Assembly: GCA_021800275.1 (NCBI GenBank)
Contig: JAJYZB010000003.1
Coordinates: 64,680 to 128,679 of the forward strand
Reading direction: 5' to 3'
Length of the DNA stretch: 64,000 nt
Source of the DNA: a bacterium
Lineage (GTDB): Bacteria; Vulcanimicrobiota; JABDET01
The notes beneath the pieces are model-generated. The model worked only from the letters and a program-made list of their open reading frames with translations. It did no database searches and was not told the DNA's origin. Position numbers and translations under genes: made by a program. Each line of letters begins with the position of its first letter. Position 1 is the first letter of the stretch. Below are positions 43,129-52,713 of the stretch, piece after piece.

Positions 43129-44444
43129 GTGGAGAGTTCGGCGAGAGATCTGGAAGAACGGCCAATGCCAAAATATTGAAATCCCAATCTGAACATTCTA
43201 ACAGGATCAAAGAGATTTCTTCCATCTATAAAAACAGGGCGATTCATGGACTTTCTAATTTTGCTCAAATTCATATGTCTAAAAATCTGCCATTCCGTTA
43301 ACAACAAGACCGCATCGCAGTCTGCAGCGCAGTCATAAGGATCTCGAGCATAATAAACATGGGGAAAAAGTTTCTTCATGTTTTCCGCCGCAGCCGGATC
43401 ATAAGCTTTAATCTCAACCTGCTGCTGGATGAGGCTGCTGATGATTTCCAGGGAAGGCGCCTCTCGCAAGTCATCTGTGTTAGGCTTAAAAGATAACCCC
43501 ATAATTCCAATCGTTTTATGGTTTAAATCTCCATAAATCTCTCTTAATTTCTTCACGGGGATTTGTCTCTGATTCTGATTGACTTCTGCCACTTCTTTAA
43601 GAAGTCCAAAATTATATCCATTCACTTCTGCAAGATGAACAAATGCTGCCAGATCCTTTGGAAAACAGGCTCCCCCATAACCGACTCCAGCATTTAAGAA
43701 AGCTGTTCCTATACGCGAGTCCAGTCCAATCCCTTTTGCCACTTTCAAAATATCGGCTCCAGTTTTCTCGCATACTTGAGACACAGCATTAATAAAGGAG
43801 ATTTTCATCGCTAGAAAAGCATTTGATGCGTGTTTAATCAATTCGGCGCTTTCAACATCAGTAATCAAAATTGGCGCATTTAAAGGCTCATAAAGAGAAA
43901 CCAGCAGCGAGGCTGCCTGCTGATTCGAGACCCCGAGCACAACTCTATCAGGACGCATAAAATCATGAATAGCTGTCCCTTCACTTAAAAACTCAGGATT
44001 TACGGCAATATCAAAACCGATTTGCCTTTTGTTTTGAGTTCGGATTATCTCCCCCAACCAGCTGGCAGTACGGGCAGGAACTGTACTCTTTTCCACGATC
44101 AGCTTGGAGTCATTTAAGTAATCTCCAATCCTCTTCCCTACTGTTTCAACTGCCGATAGATCAGCTTCGCCATTGGGTTTGCTTGGTGTGCCAACACACA
44201 CAAACAGGATCTTTGACTTTTCAACCACCTCTTTCATGCTGCTGGTAAAATTGAGGTTTCCCTCCTCAACATTTGACCGAATTAACTCCTCTAAACCTGG
44301 CTCGTAAATGGGAATTTTCCCCGCTTTTAAAATGGCAATTTTTTCAGGATCATCATCCATGCACAAAACTTCATGTCCTAATTCAGCAAAACAGGCTCCT
44401 GTGACAAGTCCGACATAACCAGAACCAACAATTCCAATATTCAC
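43125..44444 (-). CDS. ugd: UDP-glucose 6-dehydrogenase
   Basis: The 439-residue protein has the NAD site IGIVGSGYVGLVTGACFAELG at the N-terminus, VEKSTVPARTA, the active-site GVGYGGACFPKDLAAFV with the catalytic Cys near residue 260, and GLSFKPNTDDLREAPS. It oxidises UDP-glucose to UDP-glucuronate for capsular or exopolysaccharide. A hairpin with the sequence GGCTCC-TGC-GGAGCC lies just upstream of its start. Confidence 0.97.
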   Translation of the reverse strand: MNIGIVGSGYVGLVTGACFAELGHEVLCMDDDPEKIAILKAGKIPIYEPGLEELIRSNVEEGNLNFTSSMKEVVEKSKILFVCVGTPSKPNGEADLSAVETVGKRIGDYLNDSKLIVEKSTVPARTASWLGEIIRTQNKRQIGFDIAVNPEFLSEGTAIHDFMRPDRVVLGVSNQQAASLLVSLYEPLNAPILITDVESAELIKHASNAFLAMKISFINAVSQVCEKTGADILKVAKGIGLDSRIGTAFLNAGVGYGGACFPKDLAAFVHLAEVNGYNFGLLKEVAEVNQNQRQIPVKKLREIYGDLNHKTIGIMGLSFKPNTDDLREAPSLEIISSLIQQQVEIKAYDPAAAENMKKLFPHVYYARDPYDCAADCDAVLLLTEWQIFRHMNLSKIRKSMNRPVFIDGRNLFDPVRMFRLGFQYFGIGRSSRSLAELST

Positions 44445-44472
44445 AATATCTGAAATTCTTGATGTGCAGTAA

Positions 44473-44495
44473 GGCTCCTGCGGAGCCGACGTCGG
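44473..44495. other. Hairpin between divergent ugd and the kinase-like gene
   Basis: GGCTCC (44473-44478) TGC GGAGCC (44482-44487) makes a perfect six-base stem; it runs into a second palindrome CCGACGTCGG (44486-44495). There is no T-run, so it is not a standard terminator. It may bind a regulator or be a short repeat. Confidence 0.3.
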
Positions 44496-44574
44496 AGAAA
44501 GTTAACATTTATTTCACAACCGTCTGCTGGCTTTTTTCAAAATTTCTGGTTACAATTAAGCTTGAGGAAACGCA

Positions 44575-45525
44575 ATGTTATCTAAAATCAATGGTTCTCC
44601 AATTCAACTGCAGCCTTTAAATGAGCAAGCCGCTGATAAAAACGCACGTCACAAAGGGCTTCACCAGGTAAAAAAAGCGGTAGATAAAGATGGAAATATA
44701 TTTGTGGTTAAATCGTACGATTTTTCTTACAGCCGGTTCCGCCCCATAAAACCTGAAGAAAAGGAAGAACTCATCGCAAAAGAAATCGTTGCATCCCACA
44801 TCCTAGCTGATGACTTCAAAATTCCAGCGGTTACATACTCACAAGGACTTATTGAGCATGCCAATGGCAAGACTGAAAAAACCATTGTCAGCAAATTTGT
44901 CCCAGGGCTTTCAACGCTGTGGGAAACTCCTGTGAAAAAAATTCAGAATCCAGATGAAGCTGTCAAGCAGTGCATTGTAAGAGGATGGATGGGGGACAAA
45001 GATATCATTGTAAACAACAGCAATATCTGGATTACCAGGGAGGGGAAAGCCATTGCGGGAGATTTTGGAAACGCTTTTAGAAAAAAAATCGCGGTTAATT
45101 TTGGGAAAAGAAAAGGAAAATTCGAAATCCCTAAAGCCAATTTAAAAGTGATGAGAGCTTTTGCCACTTGTGCTAATGTGAATCCGATCAGCGAGAAGAT
45201 TAAAAACCTATCTGATGACCAGATTAAAGTGATGGTGCACAAAGCGGGAAGCCAGCATGTCCAGGGATGGAATCAGAATCTTGAAGATAAACTAACAGGA
45301 ATCCTTATTTATAACAGAGACCAGTTGAGAAAAAGAAATCCATTTGAAGATTTTTTCACAGGCAGCCACTTATTCCTGCACCCTAGTTCCATTAAATTTC
45401 TTTCCCTGTTAGAAAAAGGAATTCAACCTTTTGGAAAGGCGATGGAAAAAGTGGTGTCAAAAATGATAAAATCAGGCTCACGGCATGCCGCCCCACTTCC
45501 TTCAAACTTTTCCAAGACAACCTAG
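44575..45525 (+). CDS. Predicted atypical kinase (HipA/PI3-4K-like superfamily)
   Basis: The 316-residue protein starts after a GAGG ribosome binding site. Motifs in order: a NIFVVKSYDF strand with Lys46 resembling the beta-3 ATP-binding Lys, a charged helix with Glu (EELIAKEIVASHIL), then GDKDIIVNNSN at residues 140-150, with Asp and Asn residues arranged like the catalytic loop of HipA or PI4K-type kinases, and AGDFGNAF (D163) like the DFG metal loop. No standard HRD motif. About 130 residues after it have no known domain. No signal peptide. It sits alone between ugd and a P-type ATPase gene. Kinase activity is inferred. Confidence 0.6.
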   Translation: MLSKINGSPIQLQPLNEQAADKNARHKGLHQVKKAVDKDGNIFVVKSYDFSYSRFRPIKPEEKEELIAKEIVASHILADDFKIPAVTYSQGLIEHANGKTEKTIVSKFVPGLSTLWETPVKKIQNPDEAVKQCIVRGWMGDKDIIVNNSNIWITREGKAIAGDFGNAFRKKIAVNFGKRKGKFEIPKANLKVMRAFATCANVNPISEKIKNLSDDQIKVMVHKAGSQHVQGWNQNLEDKLTGILIYNRDQLRKRNPFEDFFTGSHLFLHPSSIKFLSLLEKGIQPFGKAMEKVVSKMIKSGSRHAAPLPSNFSKTT

Positions 45526-45654
45526 CCTCGTCCTTCTCGCTCAATATAAAAAAACAAACAGTCAAAGAAAGGAAATTTTTACCTTATTGATGAAATTTAT
45601 TGACGGTAAAACATTTACACTAATTTCCTGAGGGAGGGCCTTCATCGCCGCAAA

Positions 45655-47727
45655 ATGATACCATCAAATGTTCAATCGCAGGAGGGGAACTTAGTACAGG
45701 GGGAAAAAGAAATTCAGCAGGGGCCTAAATTTTCTCGTTACTTAAATTCTCGTTATCAAATTAGCCTTATCCTCACGATTATCGTATTATTCTTGAGCAT
45801 TGCGCACTGGATTCCTTTTTTAAGTTTCGTTCAGAGACAGTTTGTGCTGTGGGGAATCTGTGGCATTTCTTGGATCATTGTGCTGTTCTGCGGCTGGCCG
45901 ATTTTTAAAGATGCGGCTGTATCCTTGTCAAGCAAAAACATAACCAGTGATGTCCTGTTTGCTACGTTCCTGCTGTTCGTTTTTCTCCCTTACAATCTGC
46001 TGGCAACCCTTTTCCCTCAAACAACCTGGTTTAACGGGCTGCAAATTGAACTGTATTTCCCTTTTTTGTGCGCCAGTGTTTGTCTGACTTTAGCCGCAAA
46101 GTTAATTGTATCTGAAACTGCTTCTCATGCAAGTCAGGTGATTCGTAGATTGATGAGACTGCAGCCTAAAATTGCCCATGTTATTACAGAAGAAGGAGAA
46201 ATCAATGTTCCTGTTGAGCAAGTAGAAAAAGGGCAGGTTGTTCAGGTTATCCCTGGTGAACGAGTTCCTTTAGATGGAACCGTTCGCGAAGGACATTCTA
46301 CAATTGATGAATCTGCTATTACAGGAGAGAGCCTCCCAATTGATAAAAAGCGCGGGGATGAAGTTTTGGGAGGAACGGTCAATCGGGTAGGAGCAATTTT
46401 GTTTGAAGTGACAAGAAAACACAATGAAACCGTTTTAGCAAGAGTCATGCGTTTAGTTGAAGAAGCTCAATCCGAAAAAAAACCTGCTCCCAAAATAGAG
46501 GAAAAGATTGTGTGGATCTGGTTCCCTCTTGTATTCATTTTCGCGCTTGCCTCTGGAGTTTTCTGGCTGTTTCATGTCAGCCGCAGTATGCCTCAGTCTC
46601 CATTTTTGTTCATTGCGATTTATCATGTTGTGGGAATTTTACTGTTTTCCTGCCCTCTAGTTTTTCAGTTAGCTGTTATTCTTCCCACAGTACGAGTCAT
46701 CGAAAAAGGGGCAGAAAGGGGAGTCATTATGAAAAATACCGATATTCTTCCCCGGATAAGAAGTTTAAACGCCATTGTTTTTGACAAAACAGGAACTCTA
46801 ACACGTGGAAGGCCTGCGGTCACAGACATCATTCCATTAAATGGGGTTGGCGACGAAGAACTCATCGCTTATGCGGCAAGCGCTGAAAGGGACAGCCAGC
46901 ACCCCCTGGCAAAGGCAGTTGTGAAGCTGGCTAAAGATCGTAAAATTCAAATTCTAGATCCGGAAGAATTCGAAGAAATCCCTGGGAGAGGGATCAGGGC
47001 TCTAATTCAAAACAGAGAAATTCACATCGGCAATTTGAAATTCATGATCGAAGAGAATGTAGATGTGGAAGAAGTGGAAACTGCGATGAAACTGGGTTCC
47101 ATGGGGAAAACTCCTTTGTTTATGGCTATAGATAGAAAGCTCTCAGCAATTTTTGCTTTTATGGATACTTTAAAAATGAGTTCGATGCAGGCAGTGTCAG
47201 AACTGTCAAACTTAGGACTTGACATTTTAATGCTGACAGGAGACAATCGCAGAACAGCGGAGATTATCGCCCGAGAGGTAGGGATACAAAATGTTATGGC
47301 TGAAGTCTTGCCCGAGGATAAAATTAAAGTGGTAAAAAAGCTGCAAGAAAAGAAGAGAGTCATTATGGTTGGGGATGGAATCAATGATGCTCCTGCTTTG
47401 ACCCAGGCAGACATGAGCATTGCCATGGGAACAGGCACTGATGTGGCAATGGAAACCTCTGATCTAACACTCATGCGAGGAGATCTTCAAGGAGTCATTC
47501 TTGCTCTCCAGTTGTCATCCCAGGCGATGAAAATAGTAAAACAAAATTTTTTCTTTGCCATTTTGTTTCAACTCATAGGCATTGCTGCAGCTTTTGACCT
47601 GACTTATCAATTTTTACACTATTCCATTTCGAGCTATTCAATGATTGCAGGGTTTTTACTAGGAGTTTTAGCTGTTTCCGCGAATTCAATGAAAATTGGA
47701 AAACGGACAGCAGCTGCAGCAAGATGA
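45655..47727 (+). CDS. P1B-type metal-transporting ATPase with a CPL membrane motif
   Basis: The 690-residue pump has TGESLPID (actuator, near 223), DKTGTLTRG with the phosphorylated Asp near 377, HPLAKAV (the P1B nucleotide-site His-Pro), and TGDNRRTA and GDGINDAPAL (hinge). The ion-site motif in the membrane is SCPLVFQLA near 332-340, not the usual CPC, CPH or SPC, and the later membrane helices lack the copper-type Tyr-Asn and Pro. No HMA domain at the N-terminus. The ion exported or imported cannot be stated. Its end overlaps an HU-like gene (ATGA). Confidence 0.93.
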   Translation: MIPSNVQSQEGNLVQGEKEIQQGPKFSRYLNSRYQISLILTIIVLFLSIAHWIPFLSFVQRQFVLWGICGISWIIVLFCGWPIFKDAAVSLSSKNITSDVLFATFLLFVFLPYNLLATLFPQTTWFNGLQIELYFPFLCASVCLTLAAKLIVSETASHASQVIRRLMRLQPKIAHVITEEGEINVPVEQVEKGQVVQVIPGERVPLDGTVREGHSTIDESAITGESLPIDKKRGDEVLGGTVNRVGAILFEVTRKHNETVLARVMRLVEEAQSEKKPAPKIEEKIVWIWFPLVFIFALASGVFWLFHVSRSMPQSPFLFIAIYHVVGILLFSCPLVFQLAVILPTVRVIEKGAERGVIMKNTDILPRIRSLNAIVFDKTGTLTRGRPAVTDIIPLNGVGDEELIAYAASAERDSQHPLAKAVVKLAKDRKIQILDPEEFEEIPGRGIRALIQNREIHIGNLKFMIEENVDVEEVETAMKLGSMGKTPLFMAIDRKLSAIFAFMDTLKMSSMQAVSELSNLGLDILMLTGDNRRTAEIIAREVGIQNVMAEVLPEDKIKVVKKLQEKKRVIMVGDGINDAPALTQADMSIAMGTGTDVAMETSDLTLMRGDLQGVILALQLSSQAMKIVKQNFFFAILFQLIGIAAAFDLTYQFLHYSISSYSMIAGFLLGVLAVSANSMKIGKRTAAAAR

Positions 47728-48023
47728 ACCCGGACAAAAAAACAATTAACAAAACTGAGATCGCAAAAGATCTCGAACAGGAGTTCCACTGGACTCGCAG
47801 GCAGACAACACGAGTGATTAACCGTATTTTTAAGTTTATTCAGCAAAATCTTGAAAAAGGAGTTCGGATACAGCTTTCCCCTTATGGAACTTTTGAAGCC
47901 AGGCATCGAGCCGCTCATCGAGGAAGAAATCCAAAAACAGGGGAAGCCATTCTGGTCAAAAACAGACGATACGTCGTTTTTAAGCCAGGTAAAGCTTTTC
48001 AAAATCTAAAAACAAAAATGTGA
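47724..48023 (+). CDS. HU/IHF-family DNA-binding protein
   Basis: The 99-residue protein matches HU/IHF: an N-terminal helix pair (NKTEIAKDLEQEFHWTRRQT), GVRIQLSPYGTFEARHRAAHRGRNP, and a C-terminal VVFKPGKAFQNLK. The typical G-F-G-x-F strand is S-P-Y-G-T-F. It bends DNA in the nucleoid. Overlapping genes on both sides (ATGA with the ATPase, GTGA with the PDZ protease) imply one operon. Confidence 0.93.
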   Translation: MNPDKKTINKTEIAKDLEQEFHWTRRQTTRVINRIFKFIQQNLEKGVRIQLSPYGTFEARHRAAHRGRNPKTGEAILVKNRRYVVFKPGKAFQNLKTKM

Positions 48024-48991
48024 AACTGAAAAGATTTTTCTTTCTCCTTATTCTTTCTGCGGCAATTTTTTTTGCCCTATTCAGAGTCAAGCTGCCTTAT
48101 CTTTTAATTTTGCCTGGAGAAGCGAAAAATGTGCTCCCCCTGATTGAGTTTCCTCACAGGCCCATGAACCCTTCGGGAAAGCTCTATTTAACGACAGTTT
48201 ATGTAATCCATACCACGCCAGCCTTTTACCTTTTCGGGATTTTAGACCCCCATGCAGAGCTTCTGCATGATCGAATCTCAAGCGCTCTTAATAATAAAAT
48301 TGAAACAGAACAAATGTCAGAAAGTCAGCTGATGGCTGAGGTAGTAGCTTTTAAAGCAGCAGATTCTCCTGTTCAATTAGAAGGAACAGGGGTCAAAATT
48401 TTAAAAATTCTAAAAATTTCTCCGAACAAAAAAATATTGAAAAAAGGGGATATTATTATCAAGATCAATCATCATCCCTCCCCTTTTATTTCTTCAATTT
48501 TATCCTATTTAACTCACGTTAAACCAGGCAAAACAGTCCGTTTAACAATTTTGCGAAAAGGGGGAAAGATCAGAGTCCATGCAAACACCATGAAAAACCC
48601 ATCAGGGAAAGGTTCCAGGCTTGGAATTTGGGTCGTCAATAGTGGAATCAAATTGAAAAGTCAAATTCCTGTTCATATTCAGCTGCGCCATATCGAAGGC
48701 TCTTCTGCAGGACTAATCTTATCTTTAGGAATATACGATCTTTTAAAAGGAGGGAATTTATTAAAAGGTCAAATTGTGGCTGGAACAGGAACCATTGATC
48801 CAGAAGGGAATGTCGGTCCAATCGAAGGAATTGCTCAAAAAATAAGGACGGCAGCTGCAGTCCAGGCGCGCTATTTCTTCTGCCCTGTGCAGAATTATGC
48901 AAAAGCTTTGAAAAATGCCGATGGACTAAAAATTATCCCTGTAAAAAACTTTAATCAAGCCCTTAAATTTTTAAAAAACAAGCAGACATAA
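48020..48991 (+). CDS. PDZ-containing Lon-like (S16) protease, SepM/YlbL family
   Basis: The start is a GTG overlapping the HU stop. The 323-residue protein has a membrane anchor at residues 5-22, a long region in which a PDZ domain spans about 120-185 (ILKKGDIIIKINHHPS), and the S16 active site: GSSAGLILSLGIYD with Ser near 229 and GIAQKIRTA with the Lys near 273. The Ser-Lys dyad and TGTIDPEGNVGPI are characteristic. It cleaves membrane or extracellular substrates at the cell surface. Confidence 0.93.
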   Translation: MKLKRFFFLLILSAAIFFALFRVKLPYLLILPGEAKNVLPLIEFPHRPMNPSGKLYLTTVYVIHTTPAFYLFGILDPHAELLHDRISSALNNKIETEQMSESQLMAEVVAFKAADSPVQLEGTGVKILKILKISPNKKILKKGDIIIKINHHPSPFISSILSYLTHVKPGKTVRLTILRKGGKIRVHANTMKNPSGKGSRLGIWVVNSGIKLKSQIPVHIQLRHIEGSSAGLILSLGIYDLLKGGNLLKGQIVAGTGTIDPEGNVGPIEGIAQKIRTAAAVQARYFFCPVQNYAKALKNADGLKIIPVKNFNQALKFLKNKQT

Positions 48992-49058
48992 TCCAAAATT
49001 CCTTTCCATTAAAAGGAGCAAGACTCCCAGAATGCCAATTACATAAACATCATAAATT

Positions 49059-49135
49059 GCGCCCGTAGCTCAGTTGGATAGAGCGGCGGTCTCCGAAGCC
49101 GCAGGTCGGAGGTTCGAACCCTCTCGGGCGCGCCA
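49059..49135 (+). tRNA. tRNA-Arg (anticodon CCG), CCA encoded
   Basis: Acceptor GCGCCCG (49059-49065) pairs with CGGGCGC (49125-49131), discriminator G, CCA to 49135. D-arm GCTCAGTTGGATAGAGC. Anticodon arm GCGGT-CTCCGAA-GCCGC gives CCG, which reads CGG. T-arm GGAGG-TTCGAAC-CCTCT. The gene lies 27 bp upstream of the MFS transporter start. Confidence 0.96.
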
Positions 49136-49162
49136 GCATGAATTTGGAAGCAGAACGGTTAA

Positions 49163-50329
49163 ATGGAAAACAAGAATCGTTTTATCGGATCTTTAATCTC
49201 TATTTATGGGGCTGGTTTTGCCCAAGGGGCTGCTTTTGTTTTGATTCCGTCTTTAGGGAAAATTTTAGCTGCTCCACCCTATTTTTTCAGCTCCTCAGCT
49301 TATGGAATCTTATATCTTCCTGAGATCGCAGGAGCTGTTTTAAGCGCCTTGATGTCAGGGTGGGTTCAGCCTCGATACGGAACCAAAGGAGTTTTTCGCT
49401 CTGGGATTTTCTTCAACTCCTTAGCCATGTTGTTTCTAACGGCTGGAGCATTCTTAAAAAATCATGCTGCTTATGATTTTATTTTAGCGGAATCATTATT
49501 TCTCGGAATTGGCTTTGGGTTTACTCTTGCCGCTGTTAATCCTTATGCAGAAACTCTTTTCCCCAAAAAAGCAGCTTCTGCGATCACAATTTTGAATGGA
49601 GTGATTGGAGGGGCAACTGCTGTGTCTCCATTGATCCTGCACGAATCTTCAATTTGGAACTGGGGATTGTGGCCTGCAGTCCTGGGTCTTTTATTTCTAA
49701 TCTTTCTGCTGCTTCCTGTTCCATCCAGAGATCGAGCAGTGAATATAAATCATGAAGAAAATCCTAAAGATGCCGATCCCAAAACTTTATGGAGTTGGAA
49801 GCTGCTCTTTACTGCTTCTGCTGTATTAATCTATGCGGTTTCTGAAGGAACCTTTGGGAGCTGGGCTAATGTTTATGTATCTGTCGTTAGAAATCATTCG
49901 GCTTATGAGGGAGCTTTCGCCCTTTCTGTGTTCTGGGGATCTATGACTGTTTTCAGATTTTTTCTTGCTCTTATTTCTGACCGTCTGATTCCACAGCGTG
50001 TTCTGTATCTGCTTTCTCCTCTTGGGATAGGAGTTTGCTTTTTTATGCTGCCTCACTGTTATTCCTCTGCTGCTTTAATCGCTGCTTTTGCCGCTGCAGG
50101 AGCTTGCTGCAGTATTTATTATCCCTTCAGCATGGAGTATGGACTGAGTGCTTATCCTGGAAGGCAAACTCAGTTAGCGGGTTTTCTTGTGGCAGCTCTT
50201 TTAATTGGAGAAGGGATTGGATCCTCTGCTCCAGGGCCCCTGCAGTCTTTTCTGCCTCTTTCCCAAATTTATTTGATTTCATCTTTGTGGGCAATTCCGC
50301 TTTTCTTACTGGCAGAAAAAATCTGCTGA
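49163..50329 (+). CDS. MFS transporter
   Basis: The 388-residue membrane protein has about twelve hydrophobic segments. The loop after helix 2 ([20 protein letters not shown]) resembles the MFS motif A (G-x-x-x-D-R-x-G-R-R). Helix 4 carries [20 protein letters not shown], and the loop after helix 8 has [15 protein letters not shown], the second copy of motif A. The substrate is unknown; the fold may resemble FucP-like sugar transporters. It directly precedes ddl. Confidence 0.88.
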   Translation: MENKNRFIGSLISIYGAGFAQGAAFVLIPSLGKILAAPPYFFSSSAYGILYLPEIAGAVLSALMSGWVQPRYGTKGVFRSGIFFNSLAMLFLTAGAFLKNHAAYDFILAESLFLGIGFGFTLAAVNPYAETLFPKKAASAITILNGVIGGATAVSPLILHESSIWNWGLWPAVLGLLFLIFLLLPVPSRDRAVNINHEENPKDADPKTLWSWKLLFTASAVLIYAVSEGTFGSWANVYVSVVRNHSAYEGAFALSVFWGSMTVFRFFLALISDRLIPQRVLYLLSPLGIGVCFFMLPHCYSSAALIAAFAAAGACCSIYYPFSMEYGLSAYPGRQTQLAGFLVAALLIGEGIGSSAPGPLQSFLPLSQIYLISSLWAIPLFLLAEKIC

Positions 50330-50365
50330 AAGGATTTTTTAATTTTTACAGAAAAAGACCCTGGC

Positions 50366-51418
50366 ATGAAAAAAGTTAGAGTTGGCTTATTTTTTGGTGG
50401 AGAATCTCCCGAACATGAAATTTCCATTCGATCAGCGGCCACCGTTGTGAATCTTTTGGATTTCCATAAATATCAGATTTTTCCGATTGGAATTACGAAA
50501 CAGGGGAAGTGGAAAATTTCGAAACAGACCTATTTAAAATCGAACGAACATTCAGAAATGCAGTTAAACCAAATTTTAAAAAGTGGAGTGAATTTTACAG
50601 AATGGGTGATATTAAAGCAGAAAGTTGATATTGCTTTTCCCTGTCTTCATGGAACTTATGGAGAAGACGGAACCATTCAAGGAATTTTTGAATTTTTGCA
50701 CCTTCCTTATGTTGGATGCGGAGTTTTATCTTCATCTCTGGGAATGGACAAATCCCTGCAAAAAAGAATTTTTAACCAACAAGGGATCCCTGTTCTTGAA
50801 AGTTGCAATTTTGAAAACTGGATGTGGAAAGAATTTCCAAAGAACATTTTAGAAGAAATTCAAAAAAAACTCCATTATCCACTTTTTGTCAAACCATGCA
50901 GATCCGGATCCAGTATCGGAGTTTCAAAAGTCAAAAGCGAGAAGTATCTAACACAGGCGATTCAAACCGCTTTCCAATATGATACAAAAGTCATTGTCGA
51001 AAAAGGAATTGATAAAGCTCGTGAATTTGAAGTTTCTGTCATGGGAAATCATCTGCCCGAAGTATCCTGTGTCGCTGAAACGATTCCTTCTAACTCTTTT
51101 TTTGATTATGAAGCAAAATATTTAAAACCTTCCGAGAAAAAGGTTCCTGCTGAAATTCCAGAAGAGATCTCTAAAAAAATAAGATTAATGGCAGGGATGG
51201 CTTATTTCGCCCTGGACTGCAAAGGATTTGCCAGGGTTGATTTTCTAGCCACTCCCGACTTAACCGAACTTTATATTGGTGAAATTAATACAATTCCAGG
51301 GCTGACACAAACCAGCCTGTTTTTAAAACTGTGGGGAGTCAACGGAAAAAGCCCTGCTGCTGTTCTTGAACATCTGATTGAATTAGGCATGGAACATCAC
51401 CAGAGGAGCAAATCATGA
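50366..51418 (+). CDS. ddl: D-alanine--D-alanine ligase
   Basis: The 350-residue ATP-grasp enzyme joins two D-Ala for peptidoglycan. It has [19 protein letters not shown] (N-terminal Ddl motif), [36 protein letters not shown] (ATP site) and a C-terminal [22 protein letters not shown] with metal-binding Glu and Asn. The family's SxxY element is seen in QTSLFLKLW. It overlaps yjbQ by ATGA. Confidence 0.97.
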   Translation: MKKVRVGLFFGGESPEHEISIRSAATVVNLLDFHKYQIFPIGITKQGKWKISKQTYLKSNEHSEMQLNQILKSGVNFTEWVILKQKVDIAFPCLHGTYGEDGTIQGIFEFLHLPYVGCGVLSSSLGMDKSLQKRIFNQQGIPVLESCNFENWMWKEFPKNILEEIQKKLHYPLFVKPCRSGSSIGVSKVKSEKYLTQAIQTAFQYDTKVIVEKGIDKAREFEVSVMGNHLPEVSCVAETIPSNSFFDYEAKYLKPSEKKVPAEIPEEISKKIRLMAGMAYFALDCKGFARVDFLATPDLTELYIGEINTIPGLTQTSLFLKLWGVNGKSPAAVLEHLIELGMEHHQRSKS

Positions 51419-51828
51419 AATCATTCACGGATTATCTTACTTTTAATACAAGGAAACACAGAGAGTTCATCAACATCACCCGCGAAGTGGAAAACTTTTT
51501 AAAAAAAAGCGAAATTCAAGAAGGTTTTTTGCTCGTTTCAGCCATGCACATCACAGCCGGCGTATTTATCAATGACAATGAATCAGGATTCCACTCCGAT
51601 TTAGAATCATTGTTGGAAAAACTGGCGCCTTCAGGGGCAGATTATCGCCACCATCTGACAGGTGAAACCAATGGGGATGCACATCTTAAAAACATCATGG
51701 TGGGTCATCAGGTGATCATTCCGATCACAAAAGGGAAATTGGACTTTGGACCATGGCAGCAGGTATATTATGCTGAATTTGATGGACAAAGATCAAAACG
51801 TGTTGTTCTAAAAGCGATTGGAGAGTAA
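51415..51828 (+). CDS. yjbQ: YjbQ/UPF0047 secondary thiamine-phosphate synthase family protein
   Basis: The 137-residue protein has the UPF0047 signature: [46 protein letters not shown] and [17 protein letters not shown]. Members show weak thiamine phosphate synthase activity and are widespread, but their true role is unclear. Coupled to ddl by overlap. Confidence 0.94.
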   Translation: MKSFTDYLTFNTRKHREFINITREVENFLKKSEIQEGFLLVSAMHITAGVFINDNESGFHSDLESLLEKLAPSGADYRHHLTGETNGDAHLKNIMVGHQVIIPITKGKLDFGPWQQVYYAEFDGQRSKRVVLKAIGE

Positions 51829-51832
51829 CTGG

Positions 51833-52693
51833 CTATTTAGCCAATGACGCGAACTGGAAAAACTCTTCGTCGCTGTTAAATGGTCCTAATATCCTTGAGG
51901 CTGAAGCAGGCTCATCCACGTTGGGGTGAATCCCTGATGCAGCAGGAAAATGAATTTCTCTAACTTCGGAAACGGCAGAAGCAGCATTTGGATTTAATGC
52001 TTCAAGGGTTTGACCACGCACAAAATCAAAATCAACTGTATGCTTGGAATACGATGCGTTACCTTTCCTCAAATGGACCTGAATCTCGCCGAGTTTTTCT
52101 TGATCTGGAGTCAGTTCAACAGGCCGAACAGCCGGATCTTTTCCTCCCGAAAAAGAAACCTCTCTTGTATCCGATGAATCTCCTAATGTCTCAGAATAAA
52201 CAGATGATGATCCGGTTCCAGAAACGGAATCATCATTTGTTTTCACTTTTTTCTTTTCAATTGTCCCTTCTTCCTGAGTGACTTCAATTTGGGTATCATA
52301 ATCAGTAGAAATATGTTTTTTGGCGTCTGTTTTTTTCTTCTCTCCGGCTCCTTTCTCTTGAGTAGAGGCAATCTGGGCATTTTGTTCAAACGACTGATCT
52401 TCTTGAGATTTCAGCGCGCTTTTCCCATACTGTCCCTTTAACTCTTCTCTTCCGCGAGCCTGTTTTTGTTCCCCTTCAAGAAGAACCTGATCTTGAAGCC
52501 CACCAGAGGCTTGTTTTTCTGTCTTTCCCTGGGTCTCTGTTCTATCCTGAAGTCCTGAAAGCAGTCCTTCGAAGTTGGAAGCTTCCTTTTTCCCTGTGAC
52601 ATCTTTTTTCCCAACAGTTTGAGGAGCATCAAAAACCTGGGCATCTCTCATAGCCGCAGAATTAAAATTGTTTGGATTAATCGATCCTGACAT
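51833..52693 (-). CDS. Hypothetical low-complexity, likely disordered protein with an internal duplication
   Basis: The 286-residue protein is rich in Glu, Lys, Gln, Ser and Gly. Residues from about 108 show a duplicated unit: QIASTQEKGAGEKKKTDAKK and QIEVTQEEGTIEKKKVKTND. The C-terminal about 100 residues (from VELTPDQEKLGEIQVHL) look more ordered. No signal peptide, membrane segment or known domain. AGGAG seven bases before the ATG and a promoter with a perfect -10 upstream support expression. It ends 4 bp from the convergent yjbQ. Confidence 0.7.
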   Translation of the reverse strand: MSGSINPNNFNSAAMRDAQVFDAPQTVGKKDVTGKKEASNFEGLLSGLQDRTETQGKTEKQASGGLQDQVLLEGEQKQARGREELKGQYGKSALKSQEDQSFEQNAQIASTQEKGAGEKKKTDAKKHISTDYDTQIEVTQEEGTIEKKKVKTNDDSVSGTGSSSVYSETLGDSSDTREVSFSGGKDPAVRPVELTPDQEKLGEIQVHLRKGNASYSKHTVDFDFVRGQTLEALNPNAASAVSEVREIHFPAASGIHPNVDEPASASRILGPFNSDEEFFQFASLAK

Positions 52694-52713
52694 GTCACAC
52701 TCCTACAGGTTAT

